Source of the DNA: an uncultured Flavobacteriaceae bacterium
Lineage (GTDB): Bacteria; Bacteroidota; Bacteroidia; Flavobacteriales; Flavobacteriaceae
Length of the DNA stretch: 64,000 nucleotides
NCBI GenBank assembly: GCA_943788165.1
Contig: CALSPF010000001.1
Coordinates: 868,001-932,000 of the forward strand
Reading direction: 5' to 3'
A model generated the notes under the pieces. It had not been told where the DNA came from. It worked only from the letters and a program-made list of their open reading frames with translations, and ran no database searches. Shown piece after piece: positions 53,022-61,478 of this stretch (position 1 is the stretch's first letter; each line of letters starts with the position of its first letter). A program made the translations under genes and the position numbers.

Positions 53022-53429
53022 GTGATAAAATCATATGCATTGAATGAAATTGAGACTGTAGTGAAGGAAATACTCCCTTTGCTAAAATCGAATGTAATTC
53101 GTTTTAAAGGTGAAATGGGGGCAGGAAAGACTACTTTAATTCAAATTATTTGTGCTGCTTTAGGCGTTCAAGACGTTGTTTCTAGTCCTACGTTCTCTTT
53201 GATCAACGAATACCAAGATACGGTTGGTGAAAGTATTTATCATTTTGATTGTTATCGCATTGAGTCAGAAGACGAAGCCCTGGATTTTGGCGCCGAGGAA
53301 TACCTCTATTCTGAAAATTTATGCCTTATTGAGTGGGCAGAAAACATAGCTTCTCTCCTTCCAGAGGATACGCAAACAATTGAACTCGAGAAGACAGGTA
53401 CACACACAAGAACACTAACACTATCATAA
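53022..53429 (+). CDS. tsaE: tRNA threonylcarbamoyladenosine biosynthesis ATPase
   Basis: A 135-residue P-loop protein that drives the TsaB/TsaD complex in t6A synthesis. It shows Walker A 'FKGEMGAGKTTLIQ', 'VSSPTFSLINEY' and 'HFDCYRIESEDEALDFGAEE', then 'LCLIEWAENI'. The length is normal. The start is GTG at 53022, 5 bp after porX, so it is probably cotranscribed with it. Confidence 0.95.
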   Translation: MIKSYALNEIETVVKEILPLLKSNVIRFKGEMGAGKTTLIQIICAALGVQDVVSSPTFSLINEYQDTVGESIYHFDCYRIESEDEALDFGAEEYLYSENLCLIEWAENIASLLPEDTQTIELEKTGTHTRTLTLS

Positions 53430-53433
53430 TACT

Positions 53434-53799
53434 ATGGAATTTTTACATCGCTTAGGGTACTATTTAGGAGGATTTTCCATTGGCTTGGTCTTGTTGTTTT
53501 TTATTTTCAATGGTAAACGAACCCAATGTCATTACGGCCCTGAGGCAAGGGTATTGGATAATTTATCGGATAAAAATTGGACGATTAACGCATCTTTAAC
53601 TCCTGGCATTCAACTGGACAGCCTGCAGATTCAGGGCCTTTTGAATGCAGCTGACGTGGATTTTGCTGCAAGCAATACTGCTTTAGATAGTTGTAAAGTC
53701 TACGTATTAAATAGCTATTTTAAAAAACGTCCCGTGCAATTGAGCGTTGAAAACTGTAGACGCAAAGTGAGTCTTACAACTTTTTCATATAAAGACTAG
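53434..53799 (+). CDS. DUF4258-like membrane-anchored protein
   Basis: A 121-residue protein with one N-terminal transmembrane helix (about 8-26) followed by 'FNGKRTQCHYGPEARVLDNL', a block conserved in Flavobacteria proteins labelled DUF4258, and a small beta-rich domain. The function is unknown. It is 4 bp after tsaE and its stop overlaps that of the convergent proline dehydrogenase (CTAG). Confidence 0.68.
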   Translation: MEFLHRLGYYLGGFSIGLVLLFFIFNGKRTQCHYGPEARVLDNLSDKNWTINASLTPGIQLDSLQIQGLLNAADVDFAASNTALDSCKVYVLNSYFKKRPVQLSVENCRRKVSLTTFSYKD

Positions 53800-54962
53800 C
53801 TAAGTTTTCGCCTTTTGCGTTCCTTTTGAATCAATTCAAGCTCTCGAACTGTCTGTCCTTCAACAGAGGTATTTTCTTCTGCTCGTCGAATCAAATAGGG
53901 CAACACATCTTTTACTGGACCAAACGGTAAGTATTTTGACACCAAGAATCCAGCACGAGCTAAATTAAAACTGATGTGATCACTCATTCCATACAATTGG
54001 CCAAACCATATGTGCGAATGATCTTTTGCAATTCCACGTTCAGCTAAAGCTTCTATTATTGCATACGTACTGTCTTCATTGTGACTTCCAAAATACAAGG
54101 AAAAATGATCAATATTATCCAGCATATAAACCCATGCTGCATTAAAATTCTTGTCGGTTTCCTGTTTTGATGAGCATATAGGGTTGAAATAGTTAAATTC
54201 TTTTGCGCGCGCGCCTTCTTTTTCCATGTATGCGCCGCGAACAAGCTTGACACCCGCAATAAAGTTTTCTTCTTTAGCCTTCTCCCCTAAATAAGACAAA
54301 TAGTTCAGTTTATCTTTCAAGTATAGTTGTGTAGTGATATGAATCAAAGCATTTGACTTGTTGTAAATAGACATCATCTCCTCTACCAATTCATTAATCG
54401 CCGGTTGCAACCAACTTTCTTCTGCATCTACCAGTAGCATCATATTATGTTTTTTGGCTACCTCACAACAGCGTATGAAACGGTTGCGAATTCTTTCCCA
54501 AGCAGCAGATTCTTTAGCTGTTAATGCTTCTTGTCTACTTTTCTTTAAGTACAATTCTGGATGACCAAAGCCCGTTGGTTTAAAAACAGTAAAAGGAATA
54601 TTAGCTGAAGTTGCCGATAGTTCTATGGTTGCAATTATGTTCGTCAAACATTCATCTAAGCTAATTTCTGCTTTGGCACCCTCTACTGAATAATCCAGTA
54701 CTGAGTAAACATTTTGTTCTGCTAGAGAATTAACAACGGTGATAGACTCTGAAGCACTTGTCCCACTACAAAAATGATCAAAAACCGTGGCACGAATTAA
54801 GCCCTCAACTGGCAAATGAGATTTTAAGGCAAACTGAGCGATATTGGTTCCTATGCGAACCAATGGCTGATTGGCGATTAGACGAAACAAAAAATATGCT
54901 CGCTCAAGAGATGCATCACTTTTTGAAGCAAATGCTACTTCAGTATTCTCGAATAACTTCAT
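53796..54962 (-). CDS. Proline dehydrogenase
   Basis: A 388-residue stand-alone PRODH with a flavin-binding TIM barrel, the first step of proline catabolism to glutamate. It shows 'FTVFKPTGFG', 'NMMLLVDAEESWLQPAI', 'FIAGVKLVRGAYMEKEGARA', 'YFGSHNEDST' and 'WFGQLYGMSDHISFNL', the FAD and substrate blocks of the family, with the C-terminal 'YLIRRAEENTS'. The length is normal for the monofunctional form; no P5C dehydrogenase is in the window. Confidence 0.93.
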   Translation of the reverse strand: MKLFENTEVAFASKSDASLERAYFLFRLIANQPLVRIGTNIAQFALKSHLPVEGLIRATVFDHFCSGTSASESITVVNSLAEQNVYSVLDYSVEGAKAEISLDECLTNIIATIELSATSANIPFTVFKPTGFGHPELYLKKSRQEALTAKESAAWERIRNRFIRCCEVAKKHNMMLLVDAEESWLQPAINELVEEMMSIYNKSNALIHITTQLYLKDKLNYLSYLGEKAKEENFIAGVKLVRGAYMEKEGARAKEFNYFNPICSSKQETDKNFNAAWVYMLDNIDHFSLYFGSHNEDSTYAIIEALAERGIAKDHSHIWFGQLYGMSDHISFNLARAGFLVSKYLPFGPVKDVLPYLIRRAEENTSVEGQTVRELELIQKERKRRKLS

Positions 54963-55028
54963 GTAAAGTTTTCGGTAAAAGTCGAGAAAAAAATTGGAGA
55001 AAAAAAAACAGCTCTTTGAAAAAAGAAC

Positions 55029-55073
55029 TGCCTCTTTATAAATAAATATAGTTTTGTATATTTATTTGAGGCA
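55029..55073. repeat. Large imperfect inverted repeat between the PRODH and aroB genes
   Basis: Left arm TGCCTC (55029-55034) plus AAATAAATATA (55040-55050), right arm TATATTTATTT (55057-55067) plus GAGGCA (55068-55073), with a 5-bp bulge and a GTTTTG loop. It lies in the divergent promoter region, so it is more likely an operator or a 5'-UTR hairpin than a terminator. Confidence 0.55.
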
Positions 55074-55110
55074 CTATAAACATACGTTACTTTTTCCGAA
55101 TTAAAAGGTG

Positions 55111-55118
55111 TAAATTTG
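55111..55118 (+). promoter_or_regulatory. Putative -7 box (TAAATTTG) of aroB
   Basis: A TAnnTTTG match that ends 9 nt before the ATG at 55128, implying a very short or absent 5' leader. Confidence 0.5.
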
Positions 55119-55127
55119 TCAAAGTTT

Positions 55128-56198
55128 ATGGAGATTTTACAAACACACAATCACAGCATTTTTTTTGCAAATGGAACTTTTGATTTTTTCTCAAATTTAA
55201 TTGAGTCAAACAATTATTCCTCCCTCTTTGTTTTAGTCGATAGTAATACCGAAACGCACTGTTTACCTCGTTTTCTAGCGAAGTACCCATTGCCAGAAAA
55301 CCTTGAAGTAATTTCAATTGAAGCAGGAGAAGAACACAAGCATATCGAAACCTGTCTTGGTGTTTGGGAAGCATTATCTGAATTAGGCGCAGACCGAAAA
55401 AGTTTACTCATCAACCTTGGCGGTGGTGTCGTAACTGATCTAGGCGGATTTGTCGCAGCAACATTTAAACGCGGTATTGACTTTATTAATATTCCCACTT
55501 CCCTACTCGCGATGGTTGATGCATCGGTTGGTGGAAAAACAGGTGTTGATTTGGGACCCTTAAAAAACCAGGTTGGTTTAATTATCAACCCACAGGGAGT
55601 TGTTATTGACCCCATATTCCTTGATAGCTTGCCAGCAAACGAATACCGCAGTGGTTATGCAGAAATGCTAAAGCACGGTCTTATCCAAGATCCTGCTTAC
55701 TGGAAGAGACTTGCCGACTTTAGCTCAATCAATACCTCAGATATCACCCAGCACATCAAGCATTCGGTTGGAATTAAACTCAACGTTGTTACCGAAGACC
55801 CAACAGAGCAGTCCTTGCGGAAAATATTGAATTTTGGTCACACACTAGGACATGCGATAGAATCCTATTTCTTGACAGAAGAAAATAAAACGACTTTATT
55901 ACACGGTGAGGCTATTGCCATTGGGATGATTCTTGAAGCCTTCCTATCTCGTGAATTGCTTGGCATGCATGCTGATCAATGCAAGGAAATTAAAACAGTG
56001 TTTACTGCAATCTACCCTAAAGTGAATTTCGAGCAAGATGACTTAGAAGCCATCAATAAGCTCTTGGTCTTTGACAAAAAGAATAGTCATGGGAAAGTGA
56101 AATTTGCTTTGCTTAAAGCAATTGGCCAACCCCAATGGGATATTGAGGTTACCAGCGCTTTACTTACTTCCGCTTTTGCTTATTATCGAGAAGCCTAG
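55128..56198 (+). CDS. aroB: 3-dehydroquinate synthase
   Basis: A 356-residue NAD-dependent enzyme of the shikimate pathway turning DAHP into 3-dehydroquinate. It shows 'LGGGVVTDLGGFVAATFKRG' (NAD and phosphate loop), 'VDASVGGKTGVDL', 'YRSGYAEMLKHGL' and 'NFGHTLGHAIES' and 'LLHGEAIAIGMI' (zinc His ligands). The length is normal. The ATG at 55128 is preferred to a TTG at 55116 because of the -7 box. Its stop overlaps that of ppc by 4 bp (CTAG). Confidence 0.95.
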   Translation: MEILQTHNHSIFFANGTFDFFSNLIESNNYSSLFVLVDSNTETHCLPRFLAKYPLPENLEVISIEAGEEHKHIETCLGVWEALSELGADRKSLLINLGGGVVTDLGGFVAATFKRGIDFINIPTSLLAMVDASVGGKTGVDLGPLKNQVGLIINPQGVVIDPIFLDSLPANEYRSGYAEMLKHGLIQDPAYWKRLADFSSINTSDITQHIKHSVGIKLNVVTEDPTEQSLRKILNFGHTLGHAIESYFLTEENKTTLLHGEAIAIGMILEAFLSRELLGMHADQCKEIKTVFTAIYPKVNFEQDDLEAINKLLVFDKKNSHGKVKFALLKAIGQPQWDIEVTSALLTSAFAYYREA

Positions 56199-58783
56199 GC
56201 CGAGTTTCTACTTGCGTTTATATTTCCAAACAAAGAACGAATGACTAGTTTTTCATAAATCAATCTGCTTTCTTCATCCAAATCACCAGCTTTCAATAGC
56301 TCTTGAATTTTCATTAAACCATATTGTTGTATGGTTAACAAAGGCAAAACAATCTGTTCGCGCAAGTCAATTGATTTCTTTCCAGCTGGCTGATCTTCCA
56401 TTAATGTTTCAAATCCAGACAGCTTTAATAACAAGCGTTTACTCAACAAGTATTCATCGTGTATAATGGACCAAAAGGCGCCATATACTGGGTCTTTCTC
56501 CATATAAGCTGTTAAACCAAAGAAGGATTTTGATAGGCTCATCATGCTATTGGCAACCAATGTTTTAAAGAAGGGAGAATTGTTGTACAGAGCAATAACT
56601 TTATCAAATTCACCTGCATCTTCATAGTGTTTCAACGAAGTTCCAACCCCAAAGAAACCAGGTACATTTTGTTTGGACTGACTCCATGAACCGACAAAAG
56701 GAATTGCTCTCAAATCAGAGAAATTGAGGCCTTCTGCATTTCCTCTTTTTGATGGGCGGCTACCTATATTGGTTTTGGCATAATACTTAAGGGTACTCAT
56801 ATGTTCTATATAGGGAACAAATTGGGGATGACTTTTAAAGGCCTTATACTTTTCATAGCTTAAATCTGCCAACTGCTCTAGTGTAGCTCTATCACTATCG
56901 CTCAAGGTTATTCTCCTCCCCTCTAGGACTTGGTTTTGTATCCCAGAACTCAATAGTTGCTCAAGGTTAAACTGACTTGATTCTTGTGTTCCAAAATTGG
57001 AGCTAATGGTCTGTCCCTGAATGGTGATTTGGATATCATTTGCACTTATTTTTTCTCCCAAGGAAGCATAAAACTGGTGGGTATTTCCTCCTCCACGCGC
57101 TGGGGGCCCACCTCTTCCGTCAAAAAAGGCAACTTCGATTCCAAATGATTTAGACACTTCGGAAAGCATTTCCTTTGCTTTATAGATACTCCAGTTGGCC
57201 ATAATATAACCGCCATCTTTTGTTCCATCAGAAAAGCCTAACATAATTGTTTGCTTGTTCTTTCGCTTTTCAAGATGCGCTCTGTAAGCTTCATTTGAGT
57301 AAAGTTTCTGCATAATTTCCTCTGCCGCCAACAAATCGTCTACTGTTTCGAATAAGGGGATAATATCGACTGTCGGCTCATTCCAATCACATAGATGGTG
57401 CAAAGCAAACAACTGAAGGATACTTTCCAAGCTTCCACAATTGGATATAATGTAACGGTTACAGCTACGCTCGCCATTCATTGCTTGAATTTCTTTCATT
57501 GCATAGATAGAACCTAACGTATGTTTGGTAAATTCATGCGTAAAAATATCTGTAGGCACATTTCCCTTTAACCTCGATAAAATTTGAATTCGCTCTTCAA
57601 TCGGCAATTCACTATAATTTACTGGAAGATTTTCAACATATTGCTGAATATCAGGGTGCGAAATAATGGTATCAAATACGTTTTGATGAACACGTGAATC
57701 TTGTCTAATATCTAAGGAAGCGAAGTGATAACCAAAAAGCTTCACTTTATTATACAGGTCATTTATTTCATTAACATAGATACCGTTATGTCGCTCAATT
57801 AAAATGGCCTTTATGACTTTTAATTCTGCAATCAAAAACGAGAGGCTAATTTTCCCTCCTTGCTCAGGATACAAAAGCGTACTGTACATCCCCTCCTCAA
57901 GGAAAGAAATTCTTTCGTCCACTTCATCAAAGGTTATTTTTCGTTTTAAGCGCCGCAAATCTCTATAATAATTACGTTGGATTGAATAACGTAATCTATT
58001 CGCTGTTTGCAAGGATATTTCTGGTGTAACAAAGGGGTTTCCGTCTCGGTCTCCTCCTGGCCAAAAACCAAAATTAAATAAAGTATTATCGATTTCCTCT
58101 CCTTCAAGAATGTGCTCCTGAATGTAGCCATAGATTCTACTAGCCGAATGATAAAATACATTTTCTAAGAACCACAACAGGCTTACAGCTTCGTCAAACG
58201 GAGAAGGTTTTGCTTTATTAAAAAAGCGGGTTTTCCCCAATTGCATCAGCAATTTCTTTATCTGCTCTAGGTTACCCAACTTGATGGCTTCTGACAGGTC
58301 GTTGATTATTCCCAAAACCGAACCTGGATAGAATTGAGTTGGATGTGCCGTCAAAACAATACGTACATTAAAGCGATTCAAGTAATCTTTCAGCTCTTCT
58401 GTCTTCCCTCTACCAATGGTTTCCTCTTTGATATAGCGAATGGTTCCTCTACCATGCATATTGTTTACAACTGCAAATGCAGCATCTTCAATAGCGTCAA
58501 AAAGAACAACTTGTCGTTCTATGTATTGAATGAATCCAAAGAGTTGGTTTTGAATTTCTTTTTCACTCAATTCATTTCCGTAAACAGACACAAAGCCCTG
58601 AATGATTTCTAAGGGAGATTTTTTTTGTTCAAATCCTTTTTTACAATGATCTGAAAACAGTGGTAGGTACAATGAAGATTGGGCTATACCATCAAAAGGC
58701 AAGGTTAAAAAAAGGCTGTTGTAAATTTCAAACTTTGATAAAACGTTATCATTAAAGCGTTCTAACTTTGTTTTGCGGGCCAT
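56195..58783 (-). CDS. ppc: Phosphoenolpyruvate carboxylase
   Basis: An 862-residue enzyme carboxylating PEP to oxaloacetate to refill the TCA cycle. It shows 'IVLTAHPTQF' (catalytic His), 'FGFWPGGDRDGNPFVTP', 'MLGFSDGTKDGGYI' and 'FFDGRGGPPARGGGNTHQF' (mobile loop), 'GSRPSKR' and the C-terminal 'RSLFGNINASRN'. The length is near that of enteric enzymes (about 880), and the chain ends a few residues short of the usual NTG tail (Asn-Ala-Ser-Arg-Asn-Ser-Ala). Confidence 0.95.
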   Translation of the reverse strand: MARKTKLERFNDNVLSKFEIYNSLFLTLPFDGIAQSSLYLPLFSDHCKKGFEQKKSPLEIIQGFVSVYGNELSEKEIQNQLFGFIQYIERQVVLFDAIEDAAFAVVNNMHGRGTIRYIKEETIGRGKTEELKDYLNRFNVRIVLTAHPTQFYPGSVLGIINDLSEAIKLGNLEQIKKLLMQLGKTRFFNKAKPSPFDEAVSLLWFLENVFYHSASRIYGYIQEHILEGEEIDNTLFNFGFWPGGDRDGNPFVTPEISLQTANRLRYSIQRNYYRDLRRLKRKITFDEVDERISFLEEGMYSTLLYPEQGGKISLSFLIAELKVIKAILIERHNGIYVNEINDLYNKVKLFGYHFASLDIRQDSRVHQNVFDTIISHPDIQQYVENLPVNYSELPIEERIQILSRLKGNVPTDIFTHEFTKHTLGSIYAMKEIQAMNGERSCNRYIISNCGSLESILQLFALHHLCDWNEPTVDIIPLFETVDDLLAAEEIMQKLYSNEAYRAHLEKRKNKQTIMLGFSDGTKDGGYIMANWSIYKAKEMLSEVSKSFGIEVAFFDGRGGPPARGGGNTHQFYASLGEKISANDIQITIQGQTISSNFGTQESSQFNLEQLLSSGIQNQVLEGRRITLSDSDRATLEQLADLSYEKYKAFKSHPQFVPYIEHMSTLKYYAKTNIGSRPSKRGNAEGLNFSDLRAIPFVGSWSQSKQNVPGFFGVGTSLKHYEDAGEFDKVIALYNNSPFFKTLVANSMMSLSKSFFGLTAYMEKDPVYGAFWSIIHDEYLLSKRLLLKLSGFETLMEDQPAGKKSIDLREQIVLPLLTIQQYGLMKIQELLKAGDLDEESRLIYEKLVIRSLFGNINASRNSA

Positions 58784-58800
58784 ACAAGTTGTTTAGTTGT

Positions 58801-59280
58801 TTATAATTCATTGAATATACTGTGCATCAAACGTTTTTTGTCATTGATACTTTCTTCTAAAGAAATCATGGTTTCGGTACGAGAAATTCCGGTGATGTCG
58901 TCGATCATAAAAATCAATTCTTTGGCGTGTTTCGTATCGCGCGCGCGGATTTTACAATAGATGTTAAACTTCCCGGTGGTAATGTGCGCAACCGTAATAA
59001 AAGGAATTGCCTCCAAATCTTTCAATACCTGTTGCGTAGCATTATTTTTCTCCAGAAAGATACCAATGTAGGCAATAAACGAATATCCTAGTTTTTCGTA
59101 ATCTAGATTGAGGGACGAGCCTTTTATAATCCCCGCTTCTTCCATTTTCTTTACACGAACATGAACCGTACCAGCTGATATTAGCAAGCGTTTGGAAATG
59201 TCGGTGAAGGGTACGCGCGTGTTGTCAATTAAAATATCTAAAATTTGATGATCTAAATCATCCAGCTTAATTTTACTCAT
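58801..59280 (-). CDS. Lrp/AsnC-family transcriptional regulator
   Basis: A 159-residue regulator with an N-terminal winged HTH (about 6-60: 'LDHQILDILIDNTRVPFTDI', 'SAGTVHVRVKKMEEAGIIKG') and a C-terminal RAM ligand-binding domain (about 70-150: 'FIAYIGIFLEKN', 'DITGISRTETMISLEES'). It senses an amino acid or related ligand in characterised relatives. It is on the ppc strand with a 17-bp gap upstream of it, so it may be cotranscribed with ppc. Confidence 0.92.
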   Translation of the reverse strand: MSKIKLDDLDHQILDILIDNTRVPFTDISKRLLISAGTVHVRVKKMEEAGIIKGSSLNLDYEKLGYSFIAYIGIFLEKNNATQQVLKDLEAIPFITVAHITTGKFNIYCKIRARDTKHAKELIFMIDDITGISRTETMISLEESINDKKRLMHSIFNEL

Positions 59281-59340
59281 AGTTTAGTAAATTATAGTAA
59301 TCCTTGAATATAATGACAAATTTAAGCTATTTCAATGAAA

Positions 59341-60426
59341 TTAAAGCAGCGAATTAAGGCTTTCACTGATTTTTACTGAAGATTCATTAATATTGATCGG
59401 GTTTTTATCGTTTTTTTGCATCAGATCAATAACCGTTAAACCAATCCAATCTTCTTGATTTCCAGCATACTCAGGAACAAAAATGATCTCCCCATTTAAC
59501 AGCTCTTCCTTATATTGCACAAAAAAAGATGATTTTGTTAATCCTGCATTGTTTACAATCATCACATTCTTGCATTCAATATCTCTGAGGTGGCTAACGT
59601 TTTCTGGTATAGCAAGATAATCCTCTATCGAATAGCTTGTATAGCTTTTGGATACCATGGATTGAAGCACGTTGACTAAGGATAAATAGATGTACTTCCT
59701 TGTTTTGTCTCTATTGTAATCGTTTGGATAATGCCCAGCTTCAAAAAGAAGAGTTGGCGTACCCTCGGCTGTAAAGTAATCCCCTACACAGTTAATGTTA
59801 AATCCATCGGCGTAACGGCCTATACCCCATTCGTCGGAAAGAGCAAGTGGTTTTACCAAAGCAGCAATTAACTGCATTGCAAGCTTCCGTGCAGGAGTAA
59901 TTGAGCGTTCTTCATCGGCAGAGGGAGCCAAAAAAGAGAGCGTAGCGGGTTTAGCGGTGCTTCCTGCGGCAAAAATGGTGCGTTGTCCATGAAGGTTTAA
60001 GCAGTAATCTGGCGAATAAGAGCTATACTCACGCATGAGCAATTGTGTTTCACGCTGTGTCCTATTAACAGCATCCCTGTTGAGATCTTCATTATTGGCA
60101 TTTACACGAGTGTAGAGCTGTGCTCCGTCTGGATTGAGCTGAAAGATGATACGCAAACCAATACCCGCCTTTAGCCTCATCCCTTCAGGCGAAGTCTCTA
60201 AAAAGGTTAACAGATCTAATAAAGCCTTAGTGGTTGTGGTTTCGTTTCCGTGCATTTGCGACCATGCAAGCACTTTAACTTCACCAGAACCTATGGATAA
60301 AGCATAAACGGGACGACCTTCTTCAGAACGACCAATTGTCTCTAGGGCTAAATCAAGATTCAATGCATGAAAAGCTTCAAGAAATGTTTCAGGCGGAAAG
60401 TAACGATTGTTATATACATGTTTCAT
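59341..60426 (-). CDS. M14-family zinc carboxypeptidase
   Basis: A 361-residue M14-like metallopeptidase. It shows the first zinc motif 'WSQMHGNETTTTKALLDLL' (HxxE, about 72-75), 'IFQLNPDGAQLYTRVNANNE' (Arg region), 'LNLHGQRTI' (third ligand His) and 'TLLFEAGHYPNDYNRD' (catalytic Glu). No signal peptide is seen, so it is likely cytoplasmic. The substrate is unknown. The ATG at 60426 is chosen over a longer start. It is divergent from the XRE gene. Confidence 0.87.
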   Translation of the reverse strand: MKHVYNNRYFPPETFLEAFHALNLDLALETIGRSEEGRPVYALSIGSGEVKVLAWSQMHGNETTTTKALLDLLTFLETSPEGMRLKAGIGLRIIFQLNPDGAQLYTRVNANNEDLNRDAVNRTQRETQLLMREYSSYSPDYCLNLHGQRTIFAAGSTAKPATLSFLAPSADEERSITPARKLAMQLIAALVKPLALSDEWGIGRYADGFNINCVGDYFTAEGTPTLLFEAGHYPNDYNRDKTRKYIYLSLVNVLQSMVSKSYTSYSIEDYLAIPENVSHLRDIECKNVMIVNNAGLTKSSFFVQYKEELLNGEIIFVPEYAGNQEDWIGLTVIDLMQKNDKNPININESSVKISESLNSLL

Positions 60427-60613
60427 ATTACAAAAGTAAACCATCAGTTGTTTTCATTTGTAAACATTAAATAGTTACAATTGTATCCGTAATCTTTGTG
60501 AAGTTGTTTATCAATGTAATTAAATTGACTCTACATAATATAATATATGAATAAATAATTGTTTATGATCTATTTATACATACAATTTGAAGTTATGCTT
60601 TATCTATAAGCAG

Positions 60614-60621
60614 CAAATATA
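60614..60621 (-). promoter_or_regulatory. Putative -7 box (TATATTTG) for the M14 gene
   Basis: A perfect match on the minus strand, but 187 nt before the M14 ATG, so a long 5' leader or a small upstream transcript would result. The gap 60427-60678 is AT-rich with no other gene seen. Confidence 0.3.
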
Positions 60622-60678
60622 GCTTCATTTCGTGTTGAATAATTTCATATATTGCAGTTAATAATCAATAATGTTACA

Positions 60679-61062
60679 ATGTTAAACAACACGGAAATTG
60701 TTCATCGTATACAAAAAATCATGAACGAAAATGAGCTGAGCGCCTCATCTTTTGCCGATCGAATTGGCGTGCAACGTTCTAGTATTTCACACATTCTCTC
60801 TGGACGGAATAAGCCTAGCTTAGATTTTTTGGCAAAGATTGAAGATAACTTTAAAGAAGTTAGTTTTTCATGGTTACTAAAAGGAGATGGAAATTCAGAA
60901 AATATTTCGCACTCCACTCCTACCCCAATGCAAATTCAAAGTGCAAGCGAGAAAGAAATTATTTCTGTCCCAAAGGTTGCCTCTTTAACCAAAAATGAGG
61001 AGCCCATAAAAATTGTCCATTATTATGCCGATGGAAGTTTTGAGACCTTTAGCAAAAGGTAG
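60679..61062 (+). CDS. XRE-family HTH regulator
   Basis: A 127-residue protein with an N-terminal helix-turn-helix (about 5-62): 'IVHRIQKIMNENELSASSFA', 'DRIGVQRSSISHILSGRNKP' and 'SWLLKGDGN', the last a block typical of phage-like CI/XRE proteins in Flavobacteria. The C-terminal half is low in structure and ends 'IVHYYADGSFETF'. It probably controls a nearby promoter, its own or that of the M14 gene. The ATG at 60679 is chosen. Confidence 0.85.
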   Translation: MLNNTEIVHRIQKIMNENELSASSFADRIGVQRSSISHILSGRNKPSLDFLAKIEDNFKEVSFSWLLKGDGNSENISHSTPTPMQIQSASEKEIISVPKVASLTKNEEPIKIVHYYADGSFETFSKR

Positions 61063-61082
61063 TATTTTTACAAAAAAAGAAA

Positions 61083-61478
61083 ATGGGAAGATTTGCCACG
61101 GTTATTTTAGGATTCACGCTATTTATAAGCTGTTACAACGTAGAGCGTAATTGCGAGGACTTTCATCGTGGTACATTTCAATTTCAACAAATCATAGGTG
61201 ATCAGTTGCAAACATCAACCTTTCTTCGCTCAGAAAATTTAGAGATCGAGTATTTTAATGAGGAAATTGATTCTGCGAGTATCCGTTGGATCAATCCCTG
61301 TGAATGTGTAATAACCAAGCTAAACCCTGTCTCAAATCAAGATAAACGCCCAATTAGCATTAAGATTCTCACAACGAACAAAAATGAATATGTTTTTGAG
61401 TACACCTTGGTTGGAGACCAGAAAAACAAGCAACGTGGAACTATTGTTAAACTAAGTGATACGCTAATTACCCCTTAA
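61083..61478 (+). CDS. Small lipoprotein of unknown function
   Basis: A 131-residue exported protein with a lipoprotein signal (lipobox like LFISC, Cys about 17) and a small beta domain with 'CEDFHRGTFQF', 'WINPCECVITKLNP' and 'FEYTLVGDQKNK'. I know such proteins next to parC in Flavobacteria but not their function. It is 20 bp after the XRE gene and its stop overlaps that of parC by 4 bp (TTAA). Confidence 0.72.
   Translation: MGRFATVILGFTLFISCYNVERNCEDFHRGTFQFQQIIGDQLQTSTFLRSENLEIEYFNEEIDSASIRWINPCECVITKLNPVSNQDKRPISIKILTTNKNEYVFEYTLVGDQKNKQRGTIVKLSDTLITP

Noticed and set aside
54963-55028. Terminator for the PRODH gene from the A-rich stretch
   Set aside because: This lies at the 5' side of PRODH, which is transcribed away from it, so a terminator makes no sense there.
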